Part shown: positions 27,643-34,819 of the stretch, piece after piece
Position numbering within the stretch: the first letter of the stretch is position 1
Layout: every line of letters begins with the position of its first letter
Assembly: GCF_001507855.1 (NCBI RefSeq)
Contig: NZ_LGEN01000031.1
Location: forward strand, 1 to 42,417
Reading direction: 5' to 3'
Source of the DNA: Halomonas sp. 54_146
GTDB taxonomy: Bacteria > Pseudomonadota > Gammaproteobacteria > Pseudomonadales > Halomonadaceae
Length of the DNA stretch: 42,417 nucleotides
Translations under genes and position numbers: made by a program
Notes under the pieces: generated by a model
Seen by the model: the letters and a program-made list of their open reading frames with translations, nothing else
Told to the model about the DNA's origin: nothing
Database searches by the model: none

Positions 27643-29802
27643 TCAGGCTAAGACAGGCGGTGGTGCCAGGCAGGTTTTTGCCATCTCCTCGGCGCTGACC
27701 GGCCGGCAAAAGTAGTAGCCTTGGTAGGCATGGCACTGGTGTTCGCTCAAATAACGCCAGTGCTCCTGTGTTTCGACCCCTTCGGCGATAATGTTCAGGC
27801 GTAGTGCTCGCCCCATGGCAATAATGGTCTGCACAATGGCCATATCTTCCGTGTCTTGGTGTAAATCGCGCACGAAAGATTGGTCAATTTTAAGTTGATC
27901 AAGCGGCAGACGTTTCAAGTATTGCAGCGAAGAGTAGCCGGTGCCGAAATCGTCCATCGCGAAGCTAACGCCGAGCTTTTTGAGCTGGTGCATGCGTGCA
28001 ATCGTCTCTTCGACCTTCCCCAGAACCGTGCTTTCGGTGAGCTCCAGTTTAAGCTTGCGAGCCGGTGCGCCGGTTTGCTCCAGCACCGCCGCCACTTCCT
28101 CGACAAATCCTGGCTGTTGAAACTGCTTGGCGCTGACATTCACCGCCAGCACTAGCTCTGCAGTGTGTGCGTCAGCTTGCCAGGCCACCAGCTGTTCGCA
28201 AGCGGCTTTGAGCACCCAGCTACCGATGGCGATAATCATGCCGCTCTCTTCGGCCAGCGGGATAAATTTACCCGGTGAAACAAAGCCGTTATGCGGGTGC
28301 TGCCAGCGGATCAGCGCTTCGGCTCCGATTGCCTGGCCGCCGTTATCAACCTGCATTTGATACACCAACACAAACTCTTCGCGTTCTATCGCCAGGCGCA
28401 AATCTCGCTCCAGCACCATGCGTTCTTCAATCTCTGCTTGAACGGCTGGGTCGTAGAAACGAATGCTGCCAGGGCCGTTTTTCTTCGCCACATGGGCGGC
28501 CGCGTTAGCGTACTGAAACAGCGCGTTAACATCCTCATCGCCTTGATGGAATAAGGCAATGCCTTGGCTTGCGCTGATGAACTCAACGTGCTCGTTAAGA
28601 CAGTAAGGCTCACGCAGCGAGTGGTGAATTTTTTCGGCCAACTGTTCGGCTTTCTCTGCTGCCTGCATGTGCTCTGTGGCTAAGCCATCGATGATCACCG
28701 CGAACTCATCGCCACCTAAACGACCTAGCGTGAAGCGGTCTTCTGCCAGCTGGGTTAACCGCTCGGCAATTTGCCGCAAAATGCTATCGCCAGCGCTATG
28801 GCCGCTGCTGTCGTTAATCCGGTTAAACGCATCAACATCGATATAAATCAGCGCGCCAAAGGTCTGGGTCTGGTGGTTGGTTTCAATGGAGTGCTGTAAG
28901 TGTTCGCGCAGCAGGCGCCAGTTAGGCAAGCTGGTTAGGGTGTCGTAGTAGGCTAACTGGTGCACCTTTTTTTCAGCGTTGCGACGCTGGCGCTCGTTGT
29001 CGCGAAAGCTTAACAGTGCCTTGGCAAGCCGTTTGAAGGGGCCGCTTTGCTGGTGGCTCATGCGTTCTACCGCACTCAGCGCTGGCAAGGTTTGGTGCGG
29101 GTTGGAAAGCTCTAAAATGGCATCGCCAACCACCAGCAGGCGCTTGTTTATACGCCAGGCGGCAAACACGGCGGCGATTAACAGCAAAAACAAGATACCG
29201 AAGCTGGTGAACACACTTAACGAGAGTGAACGGCCTAAATTGTTAAATTCCAGGTCGTTACGCTCGCTGGCGCGTTGCGTAAGCCCAGTAAAGACATGCT
29301 GTGTCAGCATCACAAAGCGGGTGAAGTTGGCTTGCGCTGCACGCAAATAGCCTCTCATCTCTTCCTGGTTAAGCGTGGTCGCGTCGCTGGCCATTTGGAT
29401 AAAGCGTTGATATTCCTTGAACGCTGACTGCAGCGCCACGGTGTTTTGGGGGGCTAAGTCAGCAAGAAGCGGCGACTGAGCCAGCGTATCGATACGGCTG
29501 CCAAGCGTGGTGAGCTGCTCACGGATGGTGCTTTGTTCGATGACGCGTTCCCTGTTGCTTAGCTGCCCTTGATTGGCATCGTTGAGCGCGTTGCTGACAC
29601 GATGATGTAGCTCGCTGAGTTCACGCTCAAAGGTCGCCATTTGCGAAAGCGTCTGCAAGTCATCGCGCTGCATGGCGTAGCTGGCTGCCGAATGGTGTTT
29701 AAACCCATGCAGGGCAAACATCACAAGTGCCACTGTGGGCACTATGATGATTAACATGGGCAGTAAAAACACCATCAGCAGGCTTTGTGTGGGTTTCATC
29801 AT
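27643..29802 (-). CDS. Membrane GGDEF-EAL protein (c-di-GMP turnover)
   Basis: The 719-residue product has a membrane helix at about residues 7-30, a roughly 160-residue periplasmic helical region, a second helix near 193-213, then a GGDEF domain and an EAL domain. The cyclase motif GGDEF (363-367) and the phosphodiesterase motif EAL (495-497) are both intact, as are the later EAL-domain motifs NVSAKQF, ELTES, DDFGTGYSSL and KIDQSF. Either or both activities are possible. It follows the chemoreceptor gene after 52 bases on the same strand, so the two may be co-transcribed and respond to related signals. Confidence 0.93.
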   Translation of the reverse strand: MMKPTQSLLMVFLLPMLIIIVPTVALVMFALHGFKHHSAASYAMQRDDLQTLSQMATFERELSELHHRVSNALNDANQGQLSNRERVIEQSTIREQLTTLGSRIDTLAQSPLLADLAPQNTVALQSAFKEYQRFIQMASDATTLNQEEMRGYLRAAQANFTRFVMLTQHVFTGLTQRASERNDLEFNNLGRSLSLSVFTSFGILFLLLIAAVFAAWRINKRLLVVGDAILELSNPHQTLPALSAVERMSHQQSGPFKRLAKALLSFRDNERQRRNAEKKVHQLAYYDTLTSLPNWRLLREHLQHSIETNHQTQTFGALIYIDVDAFNRINDSSGHSAGDSILRQIAERLTQLAEDRFTLGRLGGDEFAVIIDGLATEHMQAAEKAEQLAEKIHHSLREPYCLNEHVEFISASQGIALFHQGDEDVNALFQYANAAAHVAKKNGPGSIRFYDPAVQAEIEERMVLERDLRLAIEREEFVLVYQMQVDNGGQAIGAEALIRWQHPHNGFVSPGKFIPLAEESGMIIAIGSWVLKAACEQLVAWQADAHTAELVLAVNVSAKQFQQPGFVEEVAAVLEQTGAPARKLKLELTESTVLGKVEETIARMHQLKKLGVSFAMDDFGTGYSSLQYLKRLPLDQLKIDQSFVRDLHQDTEDMAIVQTIIAMGRALRLNIIAEGVETQEHWRYLSEHQCHAYQGYYFCRPVSAEEMAKTCLAPPPVLA

Positions 29803-29834
29803 CGTCTCGATCGTCGGCTAATGGCAGTGTGGTC

Positions 29835-29863
29835 AGTTTTTAAGCGCTTGGCGTTTAAAAACT
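29835..29863 (-). other. Hairpin between chemoreceptor and GGDEF-EAL genes
   Basis: A 13-bp stem with one G-U pair joins 29835-29847 and 29851-29863 across the chemoreceptor stop codon. It has no T-run beyond the stem, so it may partly attenuate transcription or protect the upstream mRNA without being a full terminator. Confidence 0.55.
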
Positions 29864-31567
29864 TTCCCACTCCGGTTCAGCCTGTTGATGCTTGGCGACG
29901 GGCATGGCAGAGCTGCCAGCGGTGTATGCGCGTGCCGACATAGGCGCTGGGGCGTGATGCGGCGGTAAGTTCTGGGTGGCGCTGGGTAGGGTAGCGCTGG
30001 GTAGCTTGAAGACTTCCATGGCATGTAAAAGCGAGTGGGCGTTTTGGCGCAGGTTGTTGGCAGCCGTGGCGCTTTCTTCTACCAGAGCGGCATTTTGCTG
30101 GGTAACCTGATCCATTTCGGTCACTGCGCGGCCTACTTCTTCCACGCCGGTGCTTTGCTCTGCGCTGGCGTAACTGATTTCTTTCATAATGCTGTTCACG
30201 CGTTCGATAGCGGCCACGATCTCTTCGGTGGATTTACTCGCTTCTTCGGCGCGTTCGTTACCGTGTTTAACGCGTTCCAAGTTGCTGGAAATCAGGCTGT
30301 TAATTTCCTGCGCGGCATCGGCACTGCGCTGGGCCAACCTGCGCACTTCTTCTGCGACTACCGCGAAACCACGGCCATGTTCGCCCGCGCGGGCAGCTTC
30401 CACCGAGGCATTAAGCGCCAGAATGTTGGTTTGAAAGGCAATCGAATCAATGGTGGAGATAATGCCGGCAATTTCTTGTGAGCTTTTGTTCAGGTCGTTC
30501 ATGGTGTCGACCACCTGATGCACTGCATCACCACCTTGGGTCGCGGTATGAGAGGCGCTGGACGCTTCTTTACTCGCCTGTACGGAGTTGTCTGCGTTGA
30601 GCTTAACCGTGCTGTTGAGCTGTTCCATGGCCGAGGCCGTTTCTGCCAGCGCGCTTGCCTGCTGCTCTGTGCGTGAGGAAAGGTCGTTATTGCCTTCAGC
30701 GATTTGCTCACTGTTGCTAGCCACCGCTTCTGCCGAGGCGCGAACCTGCGTCACAATCGTTTGTAGCTGACGCGCCATGGCAACCTGAGACGCCATAATG
30801 CTGCGGGTGTCGCCTTTCTTGAGCTGCCCTTGGGTCGTTAATTCACCCCGGCCAATGGCTTCTGCAAACGCTTTAACTTCGTAGGGCTCGGCACCTAGTT
30901 CACGCAATAGCTGGCGGGATAAAAACACCGCGATCAAACCGCCGATCAATAAGGCGAAGAGCGTTAGCCCTAGCATCTGCATTTGAAAGCCAGAGGCGGT
31001 GTCGCGGGCGGTTGCGGTGGTGGCGTCGTTTATTTCCTGTTGAAGGTCAATAAACTGGTTAATGCGGTTGAGCCACTCGCTGTAGGCGGGGCCTGCCTGC
31101 TCAAGCACCAGCCGTTGGGCGAGGCCATAGTTGTCTGCTTGACGGGCGCTGATAACTTGAGCAGTAATTTCCTGGGTGGCCACTGCTTGCTCGTTGATGC
31201 TGTTAATAATGCTCTGTTCTTGCGCAGTGCCAGCATATTGGCTGGTTACCTGCTGCATGCCCGTTTCAGCGGCACTATAGGCGTCTCGTAGACGTTGCAT
31301 TTGGCTTTCAAGCGCACCGAGATTGCCATTTCCTGAGGTAATGACAATATCGCGAAGCACAATCGCGCGATCATGCACGCTGCCGCGCCAATCCACTGCA
31401 AAACGCTGTTTTGTGCCGTTGACATCGTGAATGGTGGTTAGGTCATGGTCAATTTTATTGACTTGGTAAATGCCTACGGCTGTTAGTAGGACTATCAACC
31501 CTAGCAGGGCTGAAAAGCCTGCGATTAGGCGGGTGCTGATCTTGGTGCCAGACATCATTAGTCGCAT
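29855..31567 (-). CDS. Methyl-accepting chemotaxis protein with EWESF tail
   Basis: This 570-residue chemoreceptor has one transmembrane helix at about 13-33, a periplasmic four-helix-bundle sensor to about 187, a second helix near 188-208, a HAMP linker and a long cytoplasmic coiled coil. The tip sequence is [21 protein letters not shown]. It ends in a flexible Pro/Ala-rich tail closing with EWESF, close to the NWETF pentapeptide that docks CheR and CheB in E. coli Tsr and Tar. The tail contains [10 protein letters not shown], from a 15-bp duplication. The ligand cannot be told. AAGGTGA precedes the ATG at 31567. Confidence 0.94.
   Translation of the reverse strand: MRLMMSGTKISTRLIAGFSALLGLIVLLTAVGIYQVNKIDHDLTTIHDVNGTKQRFAVDWRGSVHDRAIVLRDIVITSGNGNLGALESQMQRLRDAYSAAETGMQQVTSQYAGTAQEQSIINSINEQAVATQEITAQVISARQADNYGLAQRLVLEQAGPAYSEWLNRINQFIDLQQEINDATTATARDTASGFQMQMLGLTLFALLIGGLIAVFLSRQLLRELGAEPYEVKAFAEAIGRGELTTQGQLKKGDTRSIMASQVAMARQLQTIVTQVRASAEAVASNSEQIAEGNNDLSSRTEQQASALAETASAMEQLNSTVKLNADNSVQASKEASSASHTATQGGDAVHQVVDTMNDLNKSSQEIAGIISTIDSIAFQTNILALNASVEAARAGEHGRGFAVVAEEVRRLAQRSADAAQEINSLISSNLERVKHGNERAEEASKSTEEIVAAIERVNSIMKEISYASAEQSTGVEEVGRAVTEMDQVTQQNAALVEESATAANNLRQNAHSLLHAMEVFKLPSATLPSATQNLPPHHAPAPMSARAYTAGSSAMPVAKHQQAEPEWESF
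29977..30006 (-). repeat. 15-bp in-frame duplication in the chemoreceptor tail
   Basis: Units 29977-29991 and 29992-30006 both contain GCGCTGGGTAG. On the coding strand they give LPSAT twice, just upstream of the docking peptide. Confidence 0.85.
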
Positions 31568-31725
31568 TGAGGCTCACCTTAGGCACCGTTTAGGTGCTTG
31601 ATTATGTAAAAAAATAAACTATATATTGTTGTATAGTTTTTGTATAGAAAATAATATTTATTTGTACAGGTTGTGGCTGTATTTATTGTTTATAGCTTTA
31701 TTATCAGCTTCTTATGATGTTGGTC

Positions 31726-31753
31726 AGATAGTATTAGGTAGACAGTATTAGGT
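31726..31753. repeat. 14-bp tandem duplication upstream of the chemoreceptor gene
   Basis: AGATAGTATTAGGT at 31726-31739 and AGACAGTATTAGGT at 31740-31753 differ at one base. Confidence 0.93.
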
Positions 31754-31759
31754 AGGCAG

Positions 31760-31785
31760 AAAAAAACCACGCCGAGGCGTGGTTT
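31760..31785 (-). terminator. Terminator of bamD (reverse strand)
   Basis: AAACCACGCC at 31764-31773 pairs with GGCGTGGTTT at 31776-31785. On the reverse strand it is followed by a run of Ts (A-run 31760-31766). Confidence 0.9.
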
Positions 31786-31791
31786 AATCGT

Positions 31792-31833
31792 TAGATGTTG
31801 TGCAGTAGATGTTGTGCCGTAAACGTTGTACAG
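31792..31833. repeat. 14-bp tandem repeat x3 between bamD and its terminator
   Basis: TAGATGTTGTGCAG (31792-31805), TAGATGTTGTGCCG (31806-31819) and TAAACGTTGTACAG (31820-31833) are consecutive, with no spacer. They lie in the 3' untranslated part of the bamD transcript. Confidence 0.95.
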
Positions 31834-31878
31834 CTTTAAGCCGCTGGCTTGTCAGCGCTCAAGGCTGCGCGTGAAGCG

Positions 31879-32697
31879 TTAGTCATTTCGGCCTAGATGC
31901 TTGGGAATAAAGCGATTGCCTTGGAGCTGCTCGTGATTCGGCGCGTTCTCACGCAGTACCGCTAACACTTCGCTGGCGCGGTCATCCATGGCGAGGCCTT
32001 GATAACCTTCCACCATGGTGGCGAGTGCATCACGGGTGGCGCTGGATTCAGGGTAGTTTTCGATGACCCAGCGGCCACGCTCAACGGCGGCCAAATAGGC
32101 ACCACGGCGCAAATAGTAATCGGCAACGTGTAGCTCATGGCGGGCCATTAGCTCGCGCAGGTAAACGATACGCTGTTGAGCATCGGCGGCGTAATCACTT
32201 TGCGGGTAACGCTGAATCAGCTCGCGGAAGTCGTTGTAGGCATCCCGTGAAGCACCTAGATCACGCTTTGAGATATCAATCAGGCGCAAACGTTCTAGGC
32301 TGAAACGGCCTGCTTGCCACGCAGAAAGGCCGCGCAAGTAGTAGGCGTAATCAACCTGGGGGTGGTCGGGGTGAAGGCGAATAAAGCGGCTGGCCGCAGC
32401 GCGAGCCTCTTCCCAATTGCTGTTTTCATAATAGGCATAGATCAACTCAATCTGTGCCTGTTCGGCGTGGGCACCAAACGGATAGCGGGTATCCAGCGCT
32501 TCTAAGCGCTCTATCGCAATGGGGTAGCGGTTACTGTCTAGGGCCGTGCGGGCAAGTTCGTAGAGTTCACGCTCTTGTACCCCAGCAAATTCATCTGCCT
32601 CTTCTTCTTCGCTGGTGTCATTGCTCGCGCAGCCCGCTAAAAGGGCAAGGCTTAGGGCTAAAGCGCCAAAGCGGGTAGCAGCTGAAAAAACGCGCAT
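31879..32697 (-). CDS. bamD: Outer membrane assembly lipoprotein BamD
   Basis: BamD is the essential TPR lipoprotein of the BAM complex that inserts beta-barrel proteins. The product has a signal peptide ending in the lipobox LLAG|C (Cys23 from this start), an acidic stretch (DTSEEEEADEF), then tetratricopeptide-like repeats (RYPIAIERLEALDTRYPFG..., ARAAASRFIRLHPDHPQVDYAYYLRGL). Three ATGs follow one another; I pick the one at 32697, which is six bases after GAGG, giving 272 residues. Starting at 32718 would give 279. It is divergent from rluD, as in pseudomonads. Confidence 0.94.
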   Translation of the reverse strand: MRVFSAATRFGALALSLALLAGCASNDTSEEEEADEFAGVQERELYELARTALDSNRYPIAIERLEALDTRYPFGAHAEQAQIELIYAYYENSNWEEARAAASRFIRLHPDHPQVDYAYYLRGLSAWQAGRFSLERLRLIDISKRDLGASRDAYNDFRELIQRYPQSDYAADAQQRIVYLRELMARHELHVADYYLRRGAYLAAVERGRWVIENYPESSATRDALATMVEGYQGLAMDDRASEVLAVLRENAPNHEQLQGNRFIPKHLGRND

Positions 32698-32832
32698 CAT
32701 CATCCTCGTTGCAAACAAGCCTCACTCACCAAAAAGCGGCGATGGCCATAAGTAGAAATGGTAGAATAGGTCGCAGTTTGCCCACTATAAAACACCTCGG
32801 CTTAAAACGCAGGCTTAGCGACGTTTCATCGG

Positions 32833-32858
32833 GTGTCGTTAAAGGCTGTCGTTAAAGC
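32833..32858. repeat. 13-bp tandem duplication between bamD and rluD
   Basis: Units 32833-32845 and 32846-32858 share TGTCGTTAAAG and differ only at their end bases. Confidence 0.85.
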
Positions 32859-32890
32859 GAGCGGCTAGGTGGTTTTGCGTCTTTCAAGCG

Positions 32891-32970
32891 TTTTTTATGT
32901 CTCAAGTAGGCTTTTTATGTCCCGAATAGCTTTTTCATGTCCCGAATAGGTTTTCTATGTCCCGAATAGT
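32891..32970 (+). repeat. 20-bp tandem repeat x4 spanning the rluD start codon
   Basis: Units are 32891-32910, 32911-32930, 32931-32950 and 32951-32970. Each is a run of T (with one or two substitutions), then ATGTC and CCGAATAG or a close variant. Each has an ATG (32897, 32917, 32937, 32957); the last is the rluD start. Since 20 is not a multiple of three, the first three ATGs open separate ten-codon frames, MSQVGFLCPE, MSRIAFSCPE and MSRIGFLCPE. Each closes at TAG in the second following ATG's neighbourhood (32927-32929, 32947-32949, 32967-32969). Confidence 0.97.
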
Positions 32971-33916
32971 TGAAGACACGCAGCGCGTACCCGCCACGTT
33001 AGCCGGTGCGCGATTAGACCAAGCAGCGGCGGAGTTGTTCAGCGATTATTCCCGCGAGCGCTTAAAAGCGTGGATTAACGCCGGAGAATTAACCGTGGAT
33101 GGCGCTCACGCCAAGCCAAAAGCCAAGCTGCATGGCCATGAAGTGTTAGCGCTAAAGGCGACAATTGAAGACGATACGCGTTTTGAAGCGCAGGATATTG
33201 CGCTGGATATCGTCTATGAAGATGAAACGCTGATGGTGATTAATAAAGCCGCTGGCATGGTTGTGCATCCTGCCGCGGGCAACCCAGATGGCACGCTGCT
33301 AAATGCGTTGCTGCATCACCACCCGGCGATTGCCGAAGTGCCCCGTGCAGGCATCGTTCACCGCTTGGATAAAGACACCACCGGGTTAATGATGGTGGCG
33401 AAAACGCTGCCCGCGCAAACTGCGCTGGTAGCGCAGATGCAGGCGCGCAGCGTGTCGCGCCAGTACGATGCGGTGGTGATTGGTAAGCCGGTGTCCGGTA
33501 GTACCATTGATGCGCCCATTGGCCGCCATCCAAAAGACCGGAAACGCCAAGCGGTGACCACAGCAGGCAAGCCAGCTATCACGCATTTTCGTGTGGTTGA
33601 GCGCTTTCGTGCGCATACTCATGTTCGCTGTAAGTTGGAAACCGGGCGCACCCACCAAATTCGGGTGCATATGGCCCATGCTCGCTACCCGTTAATTGGT
33701 GATCCGCTGTATGGCGGTCGTGCCAAGCTGCCGCCAGGCGCTGCGGAGCCGTTGAAAGAGATTCTGCGAGAATTTCCCCGCCAGGCGTTGCACGCACGTA
33801 AATTGATTTTCCAGCATCCGCTGAGTGGCGAAACATTAACCTTTCGCGCCGACCTTCCGGATGATTTATTAATGCTGCTGGATTACCTGCGCGAAGATAA
33901 TGAGACCATGCGATGA
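32957..33916 (+). CDS. rluD: 23S rRNA pseudouridine synthase RluD
   Basis: RluD makes the pseudouridines of helix 69 in 23S rRNA. The 319-residue protein has an N-terminal S4 RNA-binding domain (ARLDQAAAELFSDYSRERLKAWINAGELTVDG-like) and a catalytic domain with the motif HRLDKDTTG, whose aspartate is Asp138 (Asp139 in E. coli). The later TGRTHQIRVHMAHARYPLIGDPLYGG is typical. Translation starts in the fourth unit of a 20-bp repeat with only a weak AGG upstream, so duplicated start sites may compete for ribosomes. It overlaps pgeF by four bases. Confidence 0.95.
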   Translation: MSRIVEDTQRVPATLAGARLDQAAAELFSDYSRERLKAWINAGELTVDGAHAKPKAKLHGHEVLALKATIEDDTRFEAQDIALDIVYEDETLMVINKAAGMVVHPAAGNPDGTLLNALLHHHPAIAEVPRAGIVHRLDKDTTGLMMVAKTLPAQTALVAQMQARSVSRQYDAVVIGKPVSGSTIDAPIGRHPKDRKRQAVTTAGKPAITHFRVVERFRAHTHVRCKLETGRTHQIRVHMAHARYPLIGDPLYGGRAKLPPGAAEPLKEILREFPRQALHARKLIFQHPLSGETLTFRADLPDDLLMLLDYLREDNETMR

Positions 33917-34683
33917 GCGATGCCATTGATTTGCGGCCGACGCTGTTAGTGCCGGACTGGCCGGCACCGGCTAACGTGCGTGCCTTTGTGACCACCCGTG
34001 AATCCGGCCCTAGCCAGGGGGATTTTGCGGCGTTTAACCCGGCGTCTCATGTGGGTGATAACGCCGACCACGTAGCGCTGTGCCGTCGTTTGTTGCAAAA
34101 AGAGATCGGCGACGAGCGGCCTTTGCTGTGGCTCAATCAAACCCATGGCGCGCGCGTGCAGCAGGTTTATCAACCGGAAGCGCCTGGCGTTGAACTGCCT
34201 GACGCCGATGCGGCGATAGCCACCTCCAACGAATACGCCTGTGTGGTACTCACCGCCGATTGCCTGCCGGTGATGTTTTGCAACCGGGCGGGCACCCAGG
34301 TGGCCGTTGCCCATGCTGGCTGGCGCGGTTTAGCGGGCGGCGTGCTGGAAGCGACGGTTGCCGCTATGAATACTGACCCAGACGACATTTTGGTCTGGCT
34401 GGGGCCGGCGATTTCTAACGCGCAGTTTGAAGTGGGTTCTGAAGTCTACGGTGCCTTTGTGGCGGTTGATCCCGATACCGCAGAGGCCTTTGACCACAGC
34501 CCTTATCGGCTTGGCCACTACATGGCGGATCTTTATCGGCTGGCGCGCTTTCGGTTAGAAGCGCTGGGCGTTCATCACATCAGCGGCGGCCATTTCTGCA
34601 CCGCCTGCGAATCGCGTTTTTACTCCTACCGTCGTGATGGGGGAAAGACCGGGCGAATGGCCAGTGTGATCTGGATCAACTAA
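33913..34683 (+). CDS. pgeF: Peptidoglycan editing factor PgeF (YfiH/laccase-domain protein)
   Basis: The 256-residue product is a YfiH-type protein with the conserved zinc/copper residues in NQTHGARV, VLTADCLPVMF, VAHAGWRGLAGGV, WLGPAIS and the closing CTACESRFYSYRRDGGKTGRMAS. PgeF removes mis-incorporated serine from UDP-MurNAc-Ser so that peptidoglycan has the right first residue; homologues were also called polyphenol oxidase or laccase. Its start overlaps the rluD stop (ATGCGATGA), so the two are coupled, as in many gammaproteobacteria. Confidence 0.92.
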   Translation: MSDAIDLRPTLLVPDWPAPANVRAFVTTRESGPSQGDFAAFNPASHVGDNADHVALCRRLLQKEIGDERPLLWLNQTHGARVQQVYQPEAPGVELPDADAAIATSNEYACVVLTADCLPVMFCNRAGTQVAVAHAGWRGLAGGVLEATVAAMNTDPDDILVWLGPAISNAQFEVGSEVYGAFVAVDPDTAEAFDHSPYRLGHYMADLYRLARFRLEALGVHHISGGHFCTACESRFYSYRRDGGKTGRMASVIWIN

Positions 34684-34697
34684 GTGGGATGCTCGCT

Positions 34698-34725
34698 CTT
34701 GAAAAGTGCTTAACTGGCACCATTT
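34698..34725 (+). promoter_or_regulatory. Sigma-32 (heat-shock) promoter of clpB
   Basis: CTTGAAA at 34698-34704 is a perfect -35 for RpoH, and CACCATTT at 34718-34725 matches the CCCCATnT -10 at all but one of the defined positions, with a 13-base spacer. It lies about 95 bases before the clpB start, where a heat-shock promoter is expected. Confidence 0.88.
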
Positions 34726-34782
34726 AACTTGTCAAGCTAATAGTTATTTAGCACGTTTAACGACAGGTTATCGGGTCACGCA

Positions 34783-34814
34783 GTGCGTCCAAACGCACGG
34801 CACCCCCAGGAGGA
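34783..34814 (+). promoter_or_regulatory. clpB leader hairpin and Shine-Dalgarno
   Basis: GTGCGT at 34783-34788 pairs with ACGCAC at 34793-34798 (loop CCAA), ten bases before a very strong AGGAGGA at 34808-34814. The hairpin does not include the ribosome site, so a thermosensor role is unproven. Confidence 0.6.
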
Positions 34815-34819
34815 CTTCC

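Larger units (their letters stand above)
31568..31878 (-). promoter_or_regulatory. AT-rich region between bamD and the chemoreceptor gene
   Basis: These 311 bases have no gene. Nearest the chemoreceptor is a leader hairpin, GCACC at 31583-31587 with GGTGC at 31593-31597. A very AT-rich stretch at 31605-31700, probably the promoter, includes an 11-bp duplication (31629-31639 and 31640-31650, TTGTATAG-based). Then come a 14-bp duplication (31726-31753), the bamD terminator and a 14-bp triplication (31792-31833). I see no FliA-type promoter. Confidence 0.55.
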
